Shown here piece by piece: positions 26,891 through 34,307 of a stretch of DNA of 64,000 bases. The stretch lies in contig NZ_CP117779.1 of NCBI RefSeq assembly GCF_028657905.1, positions 62,001 to 126,000 of the forward strand, given 5' to 3'. How positions within the stretch are numbered: the first letter of the stretch is position 1; each line of letters starts with the position of its first letter. The DNA is from Burkholderia sp. FERM BP-3421. GTDB taxonomy: Bacteria; Pseudomonadota; Gammaproteobacteria; Burkholderiales; Burkholderiaceae. The notes under the pieces were generated by a model. That model saw only the letters and a list, made by a program, of their open reading frames with translations, did no database searches and was not told the origin of the DNA. Both the position numbers and the translations under genes were made by a program.

Positions 26891-27760
26891 CTAGAGCGAG
26901 TTTTCCGGCGTTTCGGGTCTGGTTGAACCCGGCAAAGGCATCAGCTGACGGGCGAATTCAGCTGGTGCCAACTCTTTGAGAGCAGAGTGAGGACGGCTCT
27001 CGTTGTAATCCCGGCGCCAGGCCTCGACGATCGCTTTGGCTTCGCCCAACGTCTCGAACCAATGTAGGTTCAAGCACTCATCGCGGAATGATCCGTTAAA
27101 CGTCTCGATGTGGCAATTGTCCGTCGGCTTGCCCGGTCGGCTGAAGTCGATTTTTGCTTGGTAGTGGTACGCCCACATATCGAGCAGGCGCCCGGAAAAC
27201 TCGCTGCCGTTGTCGACAAACAGATGCCGCGGAGCGCCGCGCCGAGCGGCGATTCGGTTCAATGCGGATACCACGTGTTCGCCTTTCAAGCGTTGCCCCA
27301 CTTCGATCGCCAACGCCTCCTTCGTGAACACATCCACGATCGTCAAAGTGCGAAATTTCGAGCCATCAGCAAGCTGGTCAGCCACAAAATCCATACTCCA
27401 AGCGTCGTTTGGCCTGACCGGAACGATCTTCGCCACGCGCGTCACCACCATCTTTCGTCGCTTCGGCAATTTCGAGCGCAACTGCAACTGCTCTTCGCAA
27501 TACAACCGGTACGCCTGATTCCGACCCAACTGCCAGCCTTCCCGGCGCAGCAGTACATGGACGCGTCGATACCCGTAGCGCACACGCGTATAGGCGATCT
27601 CGCGCATACGTGAGCGCAGTTCTGGGCGAGGGTCCTTGATGCTTTTGTAGTACTGAACGCTGCGCGGTTGCTTCACGAGCCGACAGGCCCGCCTCATCGT
27701 CAATCCGTAGTGGCTCACCACGTAATCCACCACGTCTCGTCTCAGCGCGGGCCGGGCCAC
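26891..27760 (-). CDS. IS3-family transposase OrfB (DDE integrase domain)
   Basis: 289 residues. N-terminal HTH_21-like region (R-M-R-E-I-A-Y-T-R-V-R-Y-G-Y-R-R-V) then the rve integrase core: first Asp in W-S-M-D-F-V, second in L-F-V-D-N-G-S-E-F, Glu in H-I-E-T-F-N-G-S-F-R-D-E-C-L. It is expressed as an OrfAB fusion by -1 frameshifting at AAAAAAG (27761-27767 on this strand) near the end of orfA. Confidence 0.92.
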   Translation of the reverse strand: MARPALRRDVVDYVVSHYGLTMRRACRLVKQPRSVQYYKSIKDPRPELRSRMREIAYTRVRYGYRRVHVLLRREGWQLGRNQAYRLYCEEQLQLRSKLPKRRKMVVTRVAKIVPVRPNDAWSMDFVADQLADGSKFRTLTIVDVFTKEALAIEVGQRLKGEHVVSALNRIAARRGAPRHLFVDNGSEFSGRLLDMWAYHYQAKIDFSRPGKPTDNCHIETFNGSFRDECLNLHWFETLGEAKAIVEAWRRDYNESRPHSALKELAPAEFARQLMPLPGSTRPETPENSL

Positions 27761-28020
27761 TTTTTTGCAGCTACGTCTTGCAAGATGGCCTTGTCCAAGC
27801 TCAATTCGGCGACCAGCTTCTTCAGCCGCGCATTCTCGTCCTGCAACTGCTTGAGTTCGCGTACCTGATCAGACTGCATCCCGGCGTATTGCTTCTTCCA
27901 CCGATAGAACGTCTGTTCCGAAATACCGACCTGCCGGATCACATCGGCCACCGGCATCCCCAGTTCGGCTTGCTTCAGCACTGCCACAATCTGTTCGATC
28001 GAAAAGCGTTTCCGTTTCAT
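27742..28020 (-). CDS. IS3-family transposase OrfA
   Basis: 92 residues from ATG 28020. HTH of the transposase_8 type (S-I-E-Q-I-V-A-V-L-K-Q-A-E-L-G; V-G-I-S-E-Q-T-F-Y-R-W-K-K) and a leucine zipper (L-K-Q-L-Q-D-E-N-A-R-L-K-K-L). The gene overlaps orfB by 19 bp, with a slippery A6G in the overlap. Confidence 0.92.
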   Translation of the reverse strand: MKRKRFSIEQIVAVLKQAELGMPVADVIRQVGISEQTFYRWKKQYAGMQSDQVRELKQLQDENARLKKLVAELSLDKAILQDVAAKKWPGPR

Positions 28021-28225
28021 GACAAACGACCTCCTGGTTCAGGGTCAAGTTTGCCGCAAAACTCGCACTCGGATTGGTCCAGAATTCCTAAAGCGGATCA
28101 GCCGATGGCAGACTACTGATCGAGCTCTTCGAGGCTGGTCGACGTGCGCGAAGACCCGCTTCCTTCACCGACCAGGACCTTCAGCGGCTTGTCCCGTTCG
28201 ACCGTCGCATCGTCGGCTGGGCGGC

Positions 28226-28810
28226 TCAAAGGCGCTCCACCTCCTGCGTCCAGAACTTCATATGAGGCCAAGGTGCGATGCCGTTGCGTTCACGTAGTTC
28301 GCAGAATCCAGCGTGCGCGAGTCCGTGAACGCCGAAGTAGGCCGCCGCCTTCAACGACAGTCGAATGTCCTCGCCTTCGCCATCATATTCGTCGTCGCGG
28401 ATGATCTCGTCGCCGGGGAGTCCTAGCTTGATTCCCGCTGCCCAGGCCCACGCCGTGGCTTCTGGATCTGAGCACTGGATGACGGCTCGATAGAGCGGAT
28501 GGTCGGGATGCAGTTCTGCCTCGTCGAGGATACGCAGCATTTCACGCTGGCCAGCGAAGAGGTTGCCGTCCATCAAAGTACGAAAGCAGCCCGGGGTAAT
28601 GGCCAAGTGCCCGCCCTCATGCAGCACGCTCGAAACGCGACATGCTGGGTCGACAGCAAGCGTACCGTGATCAATGCGGCACCCGTCGACGAAGCCGGTT
28701 GCCCCTACCTCGTAGCGTACCGGGATACCCACTTCGTTCAAAAATCGCATGACCTTGTCGCGCGTAGCCTGGGTGTCAATCTGATAACTCACTAGCATCC
28801 TCGACGGCAT
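28226..28810 (-). CDS. Unknown protein with HExxH zinc-protease-like motif (194 residues)
   Basis: Residues ~63-67 read H-E-G-G-H within V-L-H-E-G-G-H-L-A-I, the HExxH signature of zinc metallopeptidases. A further acidic residue is needed as third ligand, and several E/D follow (e.g. the E-A-T-A-W-A-W-A segment near 117). It is the last gene of the leftward set that starts under the ACTCAnTGAGT operators. No family recognised; protease function is inference from the motif. Confidence 0.6.
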   Translation of the reverse strand: MPSRMLVSYQIDTQATRDKVMRFLNEVGIPVRYEVGATGFVDGCRIDHGTLAVDPACRVSSVLHEGGHLAITPGCFRTLMDGNLFAGQREMLRILDEAELHPDHPLYRAVIQCSDPEATAWAWAAGIKLGLPGDEIIRDDEYDGEGEDIRLSLKAAAYFGVHGLAHAGFCELRERNGIAPWPHMKFWTQEVERL

Positions 28811-28823
28811 TGCGGAGCGGTTC

Positions 28824-29246
28824 TTATGCCGCTACGGGATTCGACTTGAACCAACTCTCAGCCTTCGCGCGAAACAGCGGCTCGATCTTGATGGATTGAG
28901 CACTTCCGGCGTCGACATTCTTCACGTGACCGCCGGCTTTCCCGGATGTCCAGTACCGGTTCGCCTCGGCCACCATCTCGTCTGCTGTCGCGCCTCCGTG
29001 ACCCATGCACAGAATTCGCATTGCAGCGTCGACGTGGTCGCCGGCACCGGGTACACGGCAGTCCGACAGCGCTTCACACCAGCCGTTACCGGTCGGCTTG
29101 TTTGCGCCGTTGAAGCAGTCGAACGAATGCATGATGATCGCAGCCAGTACCAACGGATGGCCGGGATAGGCCGGAGGGCCATCGAGGTGTTCTTGCATCC
29201 ATCGATGGGCGTCCATCTGATCGCGGATCACGCGGGGCGGTGCCAT
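28824..29246 (-). CDS. Unknown protein (140 residues)
   Basis: Soluble, 13 bp upstream of the HExxH gene on the same strand. Central H-S-F-D-C-F-N-G and C-M-G-H-G-G-A-T motifs. No recognised domain; part of the 28.2-30.4 kb leftward gene set. Confidence 0.5.
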   Translation of the reverse strand: MAPPRVIRDQMDAHRWMQEHLDGPPAYPGHPLVLAAIIMHSFDCFNGANKPTGNGWCEALSDCRVPGAGDHVDAAMRILCMGHGGATADEMVAEANRYWTSGKAGGHVKNVDAGSAQSIKIEPLFRAKAESWFKSNPVAA

Positions 29247-29291
29247 AGTCGTCCTCTGCCTGGAGCGTTGGTGAAGTGGACCTGCTTGATG

Positions 29292-29558
29292 TCACCGCAT
29301 CGCCGCTGCGACACCGATTGCCCACTTCGCCGCGTAGTTGCTGTGTCCCAATGCCTGCCGCTCCGCCGACTCGACAGCTTCGAGTGAGGGCTCTTTGATC
29401 GACAAGATCCGAGCTTGGCGGATCGCCTCCTTCAGGACAGCGGTGCGCTCGGCGACGATCCACTCGTTTGGCATTCGGCTCTTCCGCTTCGTGGCCTCTT
29501 TGACGAGAGCGTCGTAGATGCTGCGCGCAGGTTCTTGGTGAGGCCTGAAATAGTCCAT
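29292..29558 (-). CDS. Unknown protein, paralogue of the 51348-51626 gene (88 residues)
   Basis: Shares with the 92-residue protein at 51348-51626 the pattern E-P-A-R-S-I-Y, E-A-T-K-R-K-x-R, E-W-x-x-A-E-R-x-A-V, and A-K-W-A near the end. Helical, charged, no membrane segment. The two copies lie in two different small-gene arrays of the window, so these arrays share at least one family. Confidence 0.6.
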   Translation of the reverse strand: MDYFRPHQEPARSIYDALVKEATKRKSRMPNEWIVAERTAVLKEAIRQARILSIKEPSLEAVESAERQALGHSNYAAKWAIGVAAAMR

Positions 29559-29591
29559 GGTTTCCCTTGATGCGATGTGGCCAACCGCTAG

Positions 29592-29804
29592 TCACGCCGG
29601 TTGGATATCGAAGTTCGCCTTGAGATACGCACCGTTGCATTTCCAGACTTCGGTGCCGTCGCGGTAAAAGGTGGCCCAGCCGTTTCTAACGATGACCCGC
29701 GCCTTCGGAAAGACCTGGCTGTGTCCGTTCATGGCAGCTGAGATCACGTTGCGTTCTCCGCAATGCGCCCAGTATTCGCCGTCAGCTTGTACATCGGCTC
29801 CCAC
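29592..29804 (-). CDS. Unknown protein (70 residues)
   Basis: Beta-rich with two Cys and several Trp (Y-W-A-H-C-G-E; V-W-K-C-N-G). It lies 15 bp after the 199-residue gene and 33 bp before the next one. No family recognised. Confidence 0.5.
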   Translation of the reverse strand: MGADVQADGEYWAHCGERNVISAAMNGHSQVFPKARVIVRNGWATFYRDGTEVWKCNGAYLKANFDIQPA

Positions 29805-29819
29805 GATCGTGCATTCTCC

Positions 29820-30419
29820 CTACCTGCTCGTTGCGGCCGCGAGCCATGCGGCGCCGACCTCAGTGAGTTGGGCTTCGGTGTCGAGCCGAATGACCAAGCC
29901 CTTTCTCGCGAGGCCAGACACTGCTCGACCCTCAGTATGTTCGACGGGCACCAGCGTGCCGGCGGGCGCCCTTCCCGCTTCCGCGAGAATGGTGTGCATG
30001 AAGGCTTGTTCGCCGCGTGACAGCTTTGGGCCGGTAGCCTCGGAACTGGCGACCACGGGCAATAAGGGGGAATGCTTGGCTCTCCGCCTTTCCGCAGTAG
30101 CAGGCCCGGTGATCCGCTGCCACATTTCGTCGTCGAGCCCATCGAGCTTCGCAATCGCTGCGTCGCGTGCGTCCTTCCACGTTTCCCCGCTAACATTGCC
30201 GAGGCGCTTTCCGGCGGTTACGCTGGAGACGACCCAGGTCGGATAGAGGGTGCCGCAGATGTCCGCCTGATAGTGGGCGGCCCACATCATTCCGCGACGT
30301 TCGAAGGCGATGCCAATGACCTGCGTTGATACGCCGACCGCCATCTGGACCTCGAAGAGCACTCCCGAGACAAGCTCGGGCTCTCGTCTCGTGTCCGCCG
30401 TTGCATTTTTGGTGCCCAT
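29820..30419 (-). CDS. Unknown protein with possible C-terminal winged helix (199 residues)
   Basis: ATG 30419 chosen for the AAGGAAG site 6 bp upstream; a longer frame to 30485 has none. The C-terminal ~65 residues (L-S-R-G-E-Q-A-F-M ... G-L-A-R-K-G-L-V-I-R-L) resemble a winged-helix module. First gene of the leftward set (30419 to 28226). Two operator-like palindromes lie ~195-230 bp upstream. Confidence 0.55.
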   Translation of the reverse strand: MGTKNATADTRREPELVSGVLFEVQMAVGVSTQVIGIAFERRGMMWAAHYQADICGTLYPTWVVSSVTAGKRLGNVSGETWKDARDAAIAKLDGLDDEMWQRITGPATAERRRAKHSPLLPVVASSEATGPKLSRGEQAFMHTILAEAGRAPAGTLVPVEHTEGRAVSGLARKGLVIRLDTEAQLTEVGAAWLAAATSR

Positions 30420-30612
30420 GCGTTTCTTCCTTGAGTGTTGAGACGCGGTCCTTTCCATTGGCAGTTCCTGGCTACGGGTGATCAAGCAGGATCAGGCGAC
30501 TCGTTCCCACTGCGTTGGAATGTACCCGAGCACAGGTGCGAATATGAGCGTCTCCGCCAACGTCGTCGCACGCTTCATGGCAACGATCGAGTCCACCTCG
30601 GAAATAAAATTA

Positions 30613-30647
30613 ACTCATTGAGTATGTATTGTACTCACTCAATGAGT
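30613..30647. promoter_or_regulatory. Two operator-like palindromes ACTCA(T/A)TGAGT
   Basis: ACTCATTGAGT at 30613-30623 and ACTCAATGAGT at 30637-30647, centres 24 bp apart (about two helical turns). The second is the reverse complement of the first. Same sequence class as 30889-30899 before the HTH gene. They lie between that gene's stop and the start of the leftward gene set. Confidence 0.65.
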
Positions 30648-30651
30648 GGTG

Positions 30652-30870
30652 TCAAGGGCGTTTGCGTTGCTTTATTTGACGGCTCTCGAGTATCTCGCTG
30701 ATGAACTTCCATGCCATCTCAGGCATCGTGCGAAACTCGGCCGACTCGGAAGGTTGCAACCAGTTCTCGATCGTGCGCTTCTTGGCTCCGATTCGCTCCG
30801 CAAACTCCTCACGGCTCATGTCGAGGACGCTCATCGCGTGCCTCAGGAAATCCTGCTGTGTTGACGTCAC
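30652..30870 (-). CDS. Small HTH (XRE-like) DNA-binding protein
   Basis: 72 residues from GTG 30870, chosen because GAGGGAG stands 6 bp upstream; the longer frame to 31017 runs through the operator. HTH segment S-R-E-E-F-A-E-R-I-G-A-K-K-R-T-I-E-N-W-L. One ACTCAGTGAGT palindrome is just upstream and two more are downstream before the next gene. I infer an autoregulated repressor of the 28.2-30.4 kb gene set. Confidence 0.7.
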   Translation of the reverse strand: MTSTQQDFLRHAMSVLDMSREEFAERIGAKKRTIENWLQPSESAEFRTMPEMAWKFISEILESRQIKQRKRP

Positions 30871-30888
30871 GTTGTGCTCCCTCGTTCT

Positions 30889-30899
30889 ACTCAGTGAGT
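30889..30899. promoter_or_regulatory. Operator-like palindrome ACTCAGTGAGT before HTH gene
   Basis: An 11-bp palindrome 19 bp upstream of the HTH gene start, matching the two sites at 30613-30647. Placement fits autoregulation. Confidence 0.6.
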
Positions 30900-31015
30900 A
30901 TCTTAGGGTATCGAAGCGGTTCCGTCGAGGAAGGGAAGAATCATGGAATTCAAACAAGCCCACCGACCGTATGTCGGTAAGCGCCGGGGGAACACGTCTG
31001 GGCATCAAGTGTTTC

Positions 31016-31160
31016 ATTGTGCGCTCTCAGCTTGCCCAGCTGACGCTTTGTGATCGCGGGATCGAGCCGGAGATTACCAGGCACCGTGCCGAACATGGCA
31101 GCGGCCTTGCCGAACAGCGCTTGGCCGTTGAATGCACGCATGCCTGTCGGCTACCCTGTT
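31016..31160 (+). pseudogene. IS5-family transposase remnant
   Basis: One frame reads R-G-I-E-P-E-I-T-R-H then E-H-G-S-G-L-A-E-Q-R and V-E-C-T-H-A-C, matching the late catalytic region of IS5 transposases (consensus E-H-G-S-G-L-G-x-x-R-W-V-V-E-R-T). Homology fades on both sides; no terminal repeats seen. The DNA is related to the remnant at 11531-11725 but in opposite orientation. Confidence 0.6.
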
Positions 31161-31366
31161 GCGCCGGCAGTACGGGACGAAGCAGGCTTGCTTTCCGGGT
31201 CGAGGTCATTGAACGCGACCGTCGCGCGACGCTGCGGCGAGCGCCATACAGAAGCTATCCGCAATCGACGTCTCCGAAGCCAGGGTTGACACGCGCTGAT
31301 TGAACGTACGATGGAACGATCCGGCAGTTGAGCTGCCGTCGACTACAGAACATTGGGGGAACTGAC

Positions 31367-31588
31367 GTGGCAACGTTACTGGAATGTCTCAAGTCGCTCC
31401 TTTGCGACCTGGTGATGCGCGACCTCGCGACTGTGCGCGACGAGGTTGCCACGGTCGCAGAGCACATCGCTCGGCTTCACCGCGATGATGACGGATACGA
31501 AGTCCGCAAAGAGTCGCGCAATTTCGGCCGAAATGAGATCACGGCGGTAGGCCTTATCGGTGGCCCGGCCGTGCATCGGCAGGTCTGA
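31367..31588 (+). CDS. Uncertain small open frame (73 residues)
   Basis: GTG 31367 preceded by GGGGGA at good spacing. Helical, acidic N-terminus with a basic C-terminus. A minus-strand frame at 31376-31591 covers the same DNA with equally good codon pattern, so strand and reality are doubtful. 31589-31874 downstream holds nothing I recognise. Confidence 0.25.
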   Translation: MATLLECLKSLLCDLVMRDLATVRDEVATVAEHIARLHRDDDGYEVRKESRNFGRNEITAVGLIGGPAVHRQV

Positions 31589-31874
31589 CACAGCTCCGTT
31601 TGCCCCCGAATTTCCGGGTACGCTTAGCTACTGGTGGACCGAGCTTCGCGGGCAAGCCGCTCTATCAGCGGCAGCCAAGAGCGGACGCAGTCCGGGCGCG
31701 GCGAGCGCGGAGGCTCTCTCGGGGAGAGAGGTGAACAAAAAGGTAATGAGGCAGAGTGGTATGGGCTGACCGACAAGCCAAACGGTCCTGTAATACCCGC
31801 TTCGTTTCCAAACGCGCGCTCTACGCCTGGATTCGTCCCGAAGTGACCTCTGGGGCTTCGCGCAACGACGAAAC

Positions 31875-32399
31875 TTATAGACCGAGCGCCGCCAAGCGAG
31901 CCCGGATCGATGCTGCGTTCTTGTAGGGAAACGTCACCTGCTTTCCGTCAAGCAAGCCGTCGTAGCCGTCGCCAAACGCCTTCGTGATAGCCGGGAGAGC
32001 TTTGAACGTCGTCTTGTTGCCGAGCGCTTCAAGACGATACGCACTGACCTGATAGAAGTCGCCCTGAAAGTCGGCACCGGCCGACGCGGACGCCCAGCGC
32101 GCCAACACAACAACGTCGTTTGCTCGGTAGAAAACCGTAACGATTTCCGGCCCGCCACCTTCCGCTTCGATCGTTCCAATCATGACTGCTTCAGCGCCGT
32201 CGCATTTCCAGAGGAGTTGCTGATCGAACACAGCCGAACTGACGTTTGGATCGACCCCGGGCGGGTATTCCTTGTGGATGACGACGGAGCAGCCCGGACG
32301 GACTTGCTTCGCAGGCAACGTCACGTCGCCGTCGGCGAATGCATACCCAGAGAACAGCATCAGGGCCGTTGAGATGAGTGTGAGAAACGTCTTTTTCAT
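31875..32399 (-). CDS. Secreted protein, putative periplasmic immunity partner of the muramidase-like effector
   Basis: 174 residues from ATG 32399. Signal peptide K-K-T-F-L-T-L-I-S-T-A-L-M-L-F-S-G-Y-A-F-A. The mature domain is beta-rich with two Cys (P-G-C-S-V-V-I and W-K-C-D-G). The ATG overlaps the stop of the GH19-like gene by 4 bp (32396-32399). A secreted protein coupled to a peptidoglycan hydrolase is the usual layout for periplasmic T6SS immunity. No named family recognised. Confidence 0.6.
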   Translation of the reverse strand: MKKTFLTLISTALMLFSGYAFADGDVTLPAKQVRPGCSVVIHKEYPPGVDPNVSSAVFDQQLLWKCDGAEAVMIGTIEAEGGGPEIVTVFYRANDVVVLARWASASAGADFQGDFYQVSAYRLEALGNKTTFKALPAITKAFGDGYDGLLDGKQVTFPYKNAASIRARLAALGL

Positions 32400-33640
32400 A
32401 CTTGCCATCCGTTTGACGCAGTCAATGCGCCTTGCCATCTTTCAGAGCAGGGATTTTTACCGTCGTTCAACAACACGAATGCGCGTTTGGCCATGTTTCC
32501 ACGATCCCGGATCCGGAGCAATGCCTTGTTGATGATGTGGGTTACGTCGTGAAGCGAGTTTCGGTCCGCAGGTTCATTGATACCGTTTGTCCTCCAGAAC
32601 CACGCGGACGAATCGCATCCGATCGCGCTGTCGGTTGCGAGCAGCCGCGGATTCGGCATTGCGCTGTTACCGGATTCGTCTTGATATCGACGGTAGGTGC
32701 TGTCCCAGGTCACTGCCAGCGGACCCCGGCCCCGATAGTCGACATCCGGATATTGCGCGTTGCCGAACAGAACCTTGCCAAGCTCCTGGTCATTGTTGGC
32801 CAGATGCGTTTCCGTGTACGCGCGCATTTGGGGCTCTGTCCAGGTTGGATTCAATCGTTTCAGTCCCGCTACCAACGCACTATGATAGATGCCCCATAGG
32901 CGGCTCCCGTCGCGGTAGACCAGACTTTCTTCAAACGAGGTGAAGTTGGTGCATTCGACGCTCGCTTGGCCGAGGAAATGAGACACACGTGCGCAGGTGT
33001 TCAAGCGGTATTTCCGGAAAGCGGTGGTGAGGTCGGTCGAGTATTTGTCGGCATTCGTCGCCGTGATGTTCGGAAATAGCGTCGTCAGAATTTGGTGCGT
33101 CATCGTGAGATCCGCACCGCATGCGGTGCACCTCAACCCGGCCGAGATGAAGTTGCCGACGAGTCCCATCGGATGCCAATGATAGACTAGCGGGGATGCG
33201 CGAAAATCTGCCACGCTTGAGGCTCGGTCCCACCAGCGCAATGCATCGATACGGGTCTTTTCGGCCTTCCACACCGGCAGACCCGCATGCATGAACGAAT
33301 CCAGCGCGTCCCACTTGCTCATTTCTCCGCCCCACTCGCTTTCATATCGCACGACCAGATGATCGAGGCGATCTGCGAGCCATGGTTTCCGGAGCGCCAG
33401 TTGCAGTTCGTGGGCGGTAATCTTGCCGTCTTTCTGCCCCCCGCTATCGATCGCGTCCTCGAGCCTCATGATCGTCTCGTCTGAGCGACCGCCCTTGAAC
33501 GACTCTTCGAAGGTTGTGAGTTCATCGGGTGTGCCATTGTCCGCAACAAACAGCGCGCGTTGGAACATGTCGGACACCGATCTATTGAGAGTAACGACAT
33601 CGAACCCCGGCCAGTCCCACGAGCTCTTCAGCTCAACCAT
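32396..33640 (-). CDS. GH19/lysozyme-like effector, likely peptidoglycan hydrolase (N-terminally disrupted)
   Basis: 414 residues from ATG 33640. Residues ~60-80 hold an EF-hand-like D-G-K-I-T-A-H-E-L. A V-Y-H-W-H-P-M-G-L-V-G-N-F linker near 145-160, seen in many T6SS cell-wall effectors, precedes the GH19 fold. That fold shows H-F-L-G-Q-A-S-V-E-C-T-N-F, with a probable catalytic Glu, and Y-R-G-R-G-P-L-A-V-T. The same frame stays open upstream to ~33800 without a start codon and reads like protein, so the original gene was longer and has a frameshift (next entry). Whether the present product is made is unclear: there is no good ribosome site at 33640. Confidence 0.7.
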   Translation of the reverse strand: MVELKSSWDWPGFDVVTLNRSVSDMFQRALFVADNGTPDELTTFEESFKGGRSDETIMRLEDAIDSGGQKDGKITAHELQLALRKPWLADRLDHLVVRYESEWGGEMSKWDALDSFMHAGLPVWKAEKTRIDALRWWDRASSVADFRASPLVYHWHPMGLVGNFISAGLRCTACGADLTMTHQILTTLFPNITATNADKYSTDLTTAFRKYRLNTCARVSHFLGQASVECTNFTSFEESLVYRDGSRLWGIYHSALVAGLKRLNPTWTEPQMRAYTETHLANNDQELGKVLFGNAQYPDVDYRGRGPLAVTWDSTYRRYQDESGNSAMPNPRLLATDSAIGCDSSAWFWRTNGINEPADRNSLHDVTHIINKALLRIRDRGNMAKRAFVLLNDGKNPCSERWQGALTASNGWQV

Positions 33641-33878
33641 CGGGTGGCCATGATCACATGCCCAGCCGTCTACTTGGACATTGCTTTCGTCGGCGACGCT
33701 GACAGCGTACCAAGTCTTGCCTGCGGATTCGGCGAAAGACTGTGCTGATGGTGTGTAGATGACTCGAGTCCAAGCTGCGGGTCTGCCGCTGCTCGGTCAT
33801 CGATTGCATTTTGCTTCCCGTGATGAATTGTCTATTGGTAAGTGAGGCGAATAAAAAGCGCTGCATACTCTTTTTCAT
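33641..33878 (-). pseudogene. Displaced N-terminal part of the GH19-like effector
   Basis: A frame from ATG 33878 (M-K-K-S-M-Q-R-F) runs to about 33790; then protein-like sequence continues in a second frame (S-A-G-K-T-W-Y-A-V-S-V-A-D-E-S, then D-G-W-A-C-D-H-G-H-P) straight into the 33640 start. A single indel near 33780-33810 would join them into one ~490-residue protein. The W-Y-A-V and V-D-G-W pattern resembles an SH3-like wall-binding module. Confidence 0.5.
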
Positions 33879-33927
33879 GGGAAATCGCGTACACAGCAAA
33901 GGCCACCTGCGCCCGAGGGAGCATGCT

Positions 33928-34146
33928 TTAGCGCTGCAGGCGGCGTGAGGAAGAGAAGTCGGTCACGATCCAGCGGGGCTGAACCGGAAGGCCGCGAAGG
34001 GCGGAAATTGGCTGCCTAGTAGGAATTGCGCTTCTATCGCAAGAATAGACATTGCAGCCCGAATTGATTCGGTCAATGCTTTCGCAATGAGGCGGAGTGT
34101 ATTTCCGGACACAATTAGAATTGTGCCGTACAATAGAGCCAGCCAT
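33928..34146 (-). CDS. Small unknown open frame with strong ribosome site (72 residues)
   Basis: AAAAGGAATAACT stands directly before ATG 34146. Three Cys, basic overall, no signal peptide. Codon use is poorer in GC3 than in neighbours. Could be a real small gene or chance. Confidence 0.3.
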   Translation of the reverse strand: MAGSIVRHNSNCVRKYTPPHCESIDRINSGCNVYSCDRSAIPTRQPISALRGLPVQPRWIVTDFSSSRRLQR

Positions 34147-34283
34147 AGTTATTCCTTTTCTTGGCAACCCTCGCGGGTTGCTGGAATGGGTTTGCGATAA
34201 CTGTGGTCAGGCTGATGTCGGTGTTACCAGCACCGGCTTCAGCCGCTTCTCAAAATCAACTGCTACTACTCTCGTAGTCCATT

Positions 34284-34307
34284 GAAATGAGATTTGAGTC
34301 TCATTTC
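34284..34307. other. Perfect 9-bp inverted repeat at the end of the MFS gene
   Basis: GAAATGAGA (34284-34292) and TCTCATTTC (34299-34307) spaced by six bases, overlapping the MFS stop. It lacks a T-run on the gene's strand, so terminator function is uncertain. Confidence 0.4.

Larger units (their letters stand above)
26863..28100 (-). mobile_element. Complete IS3-family (IS407-group) insertion sequence, 1238 bp
   Basis: Both ends read inward TGATCCGCTT and then align over ~50 bp of imperfect inverted repeat that includes GGACCA and GCGAGTTTT. The element is flanked on both sides by GCCG (26859-26862 and 28101-28104), a 4-bp target duplication as in the IS407 group. It carries orfA and orfB with a slippery A6G between them, so it looks intact and potentially active. 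Confidence 0.88.

Noticed and set aside
28226..28810. Reading the HExxH gene as a member of the ImmA/IrrE family
   Set aside because: The motif is present but the surrounding ImmA consensus is not evident, so only a metallopeptidase-like motif is claimed.
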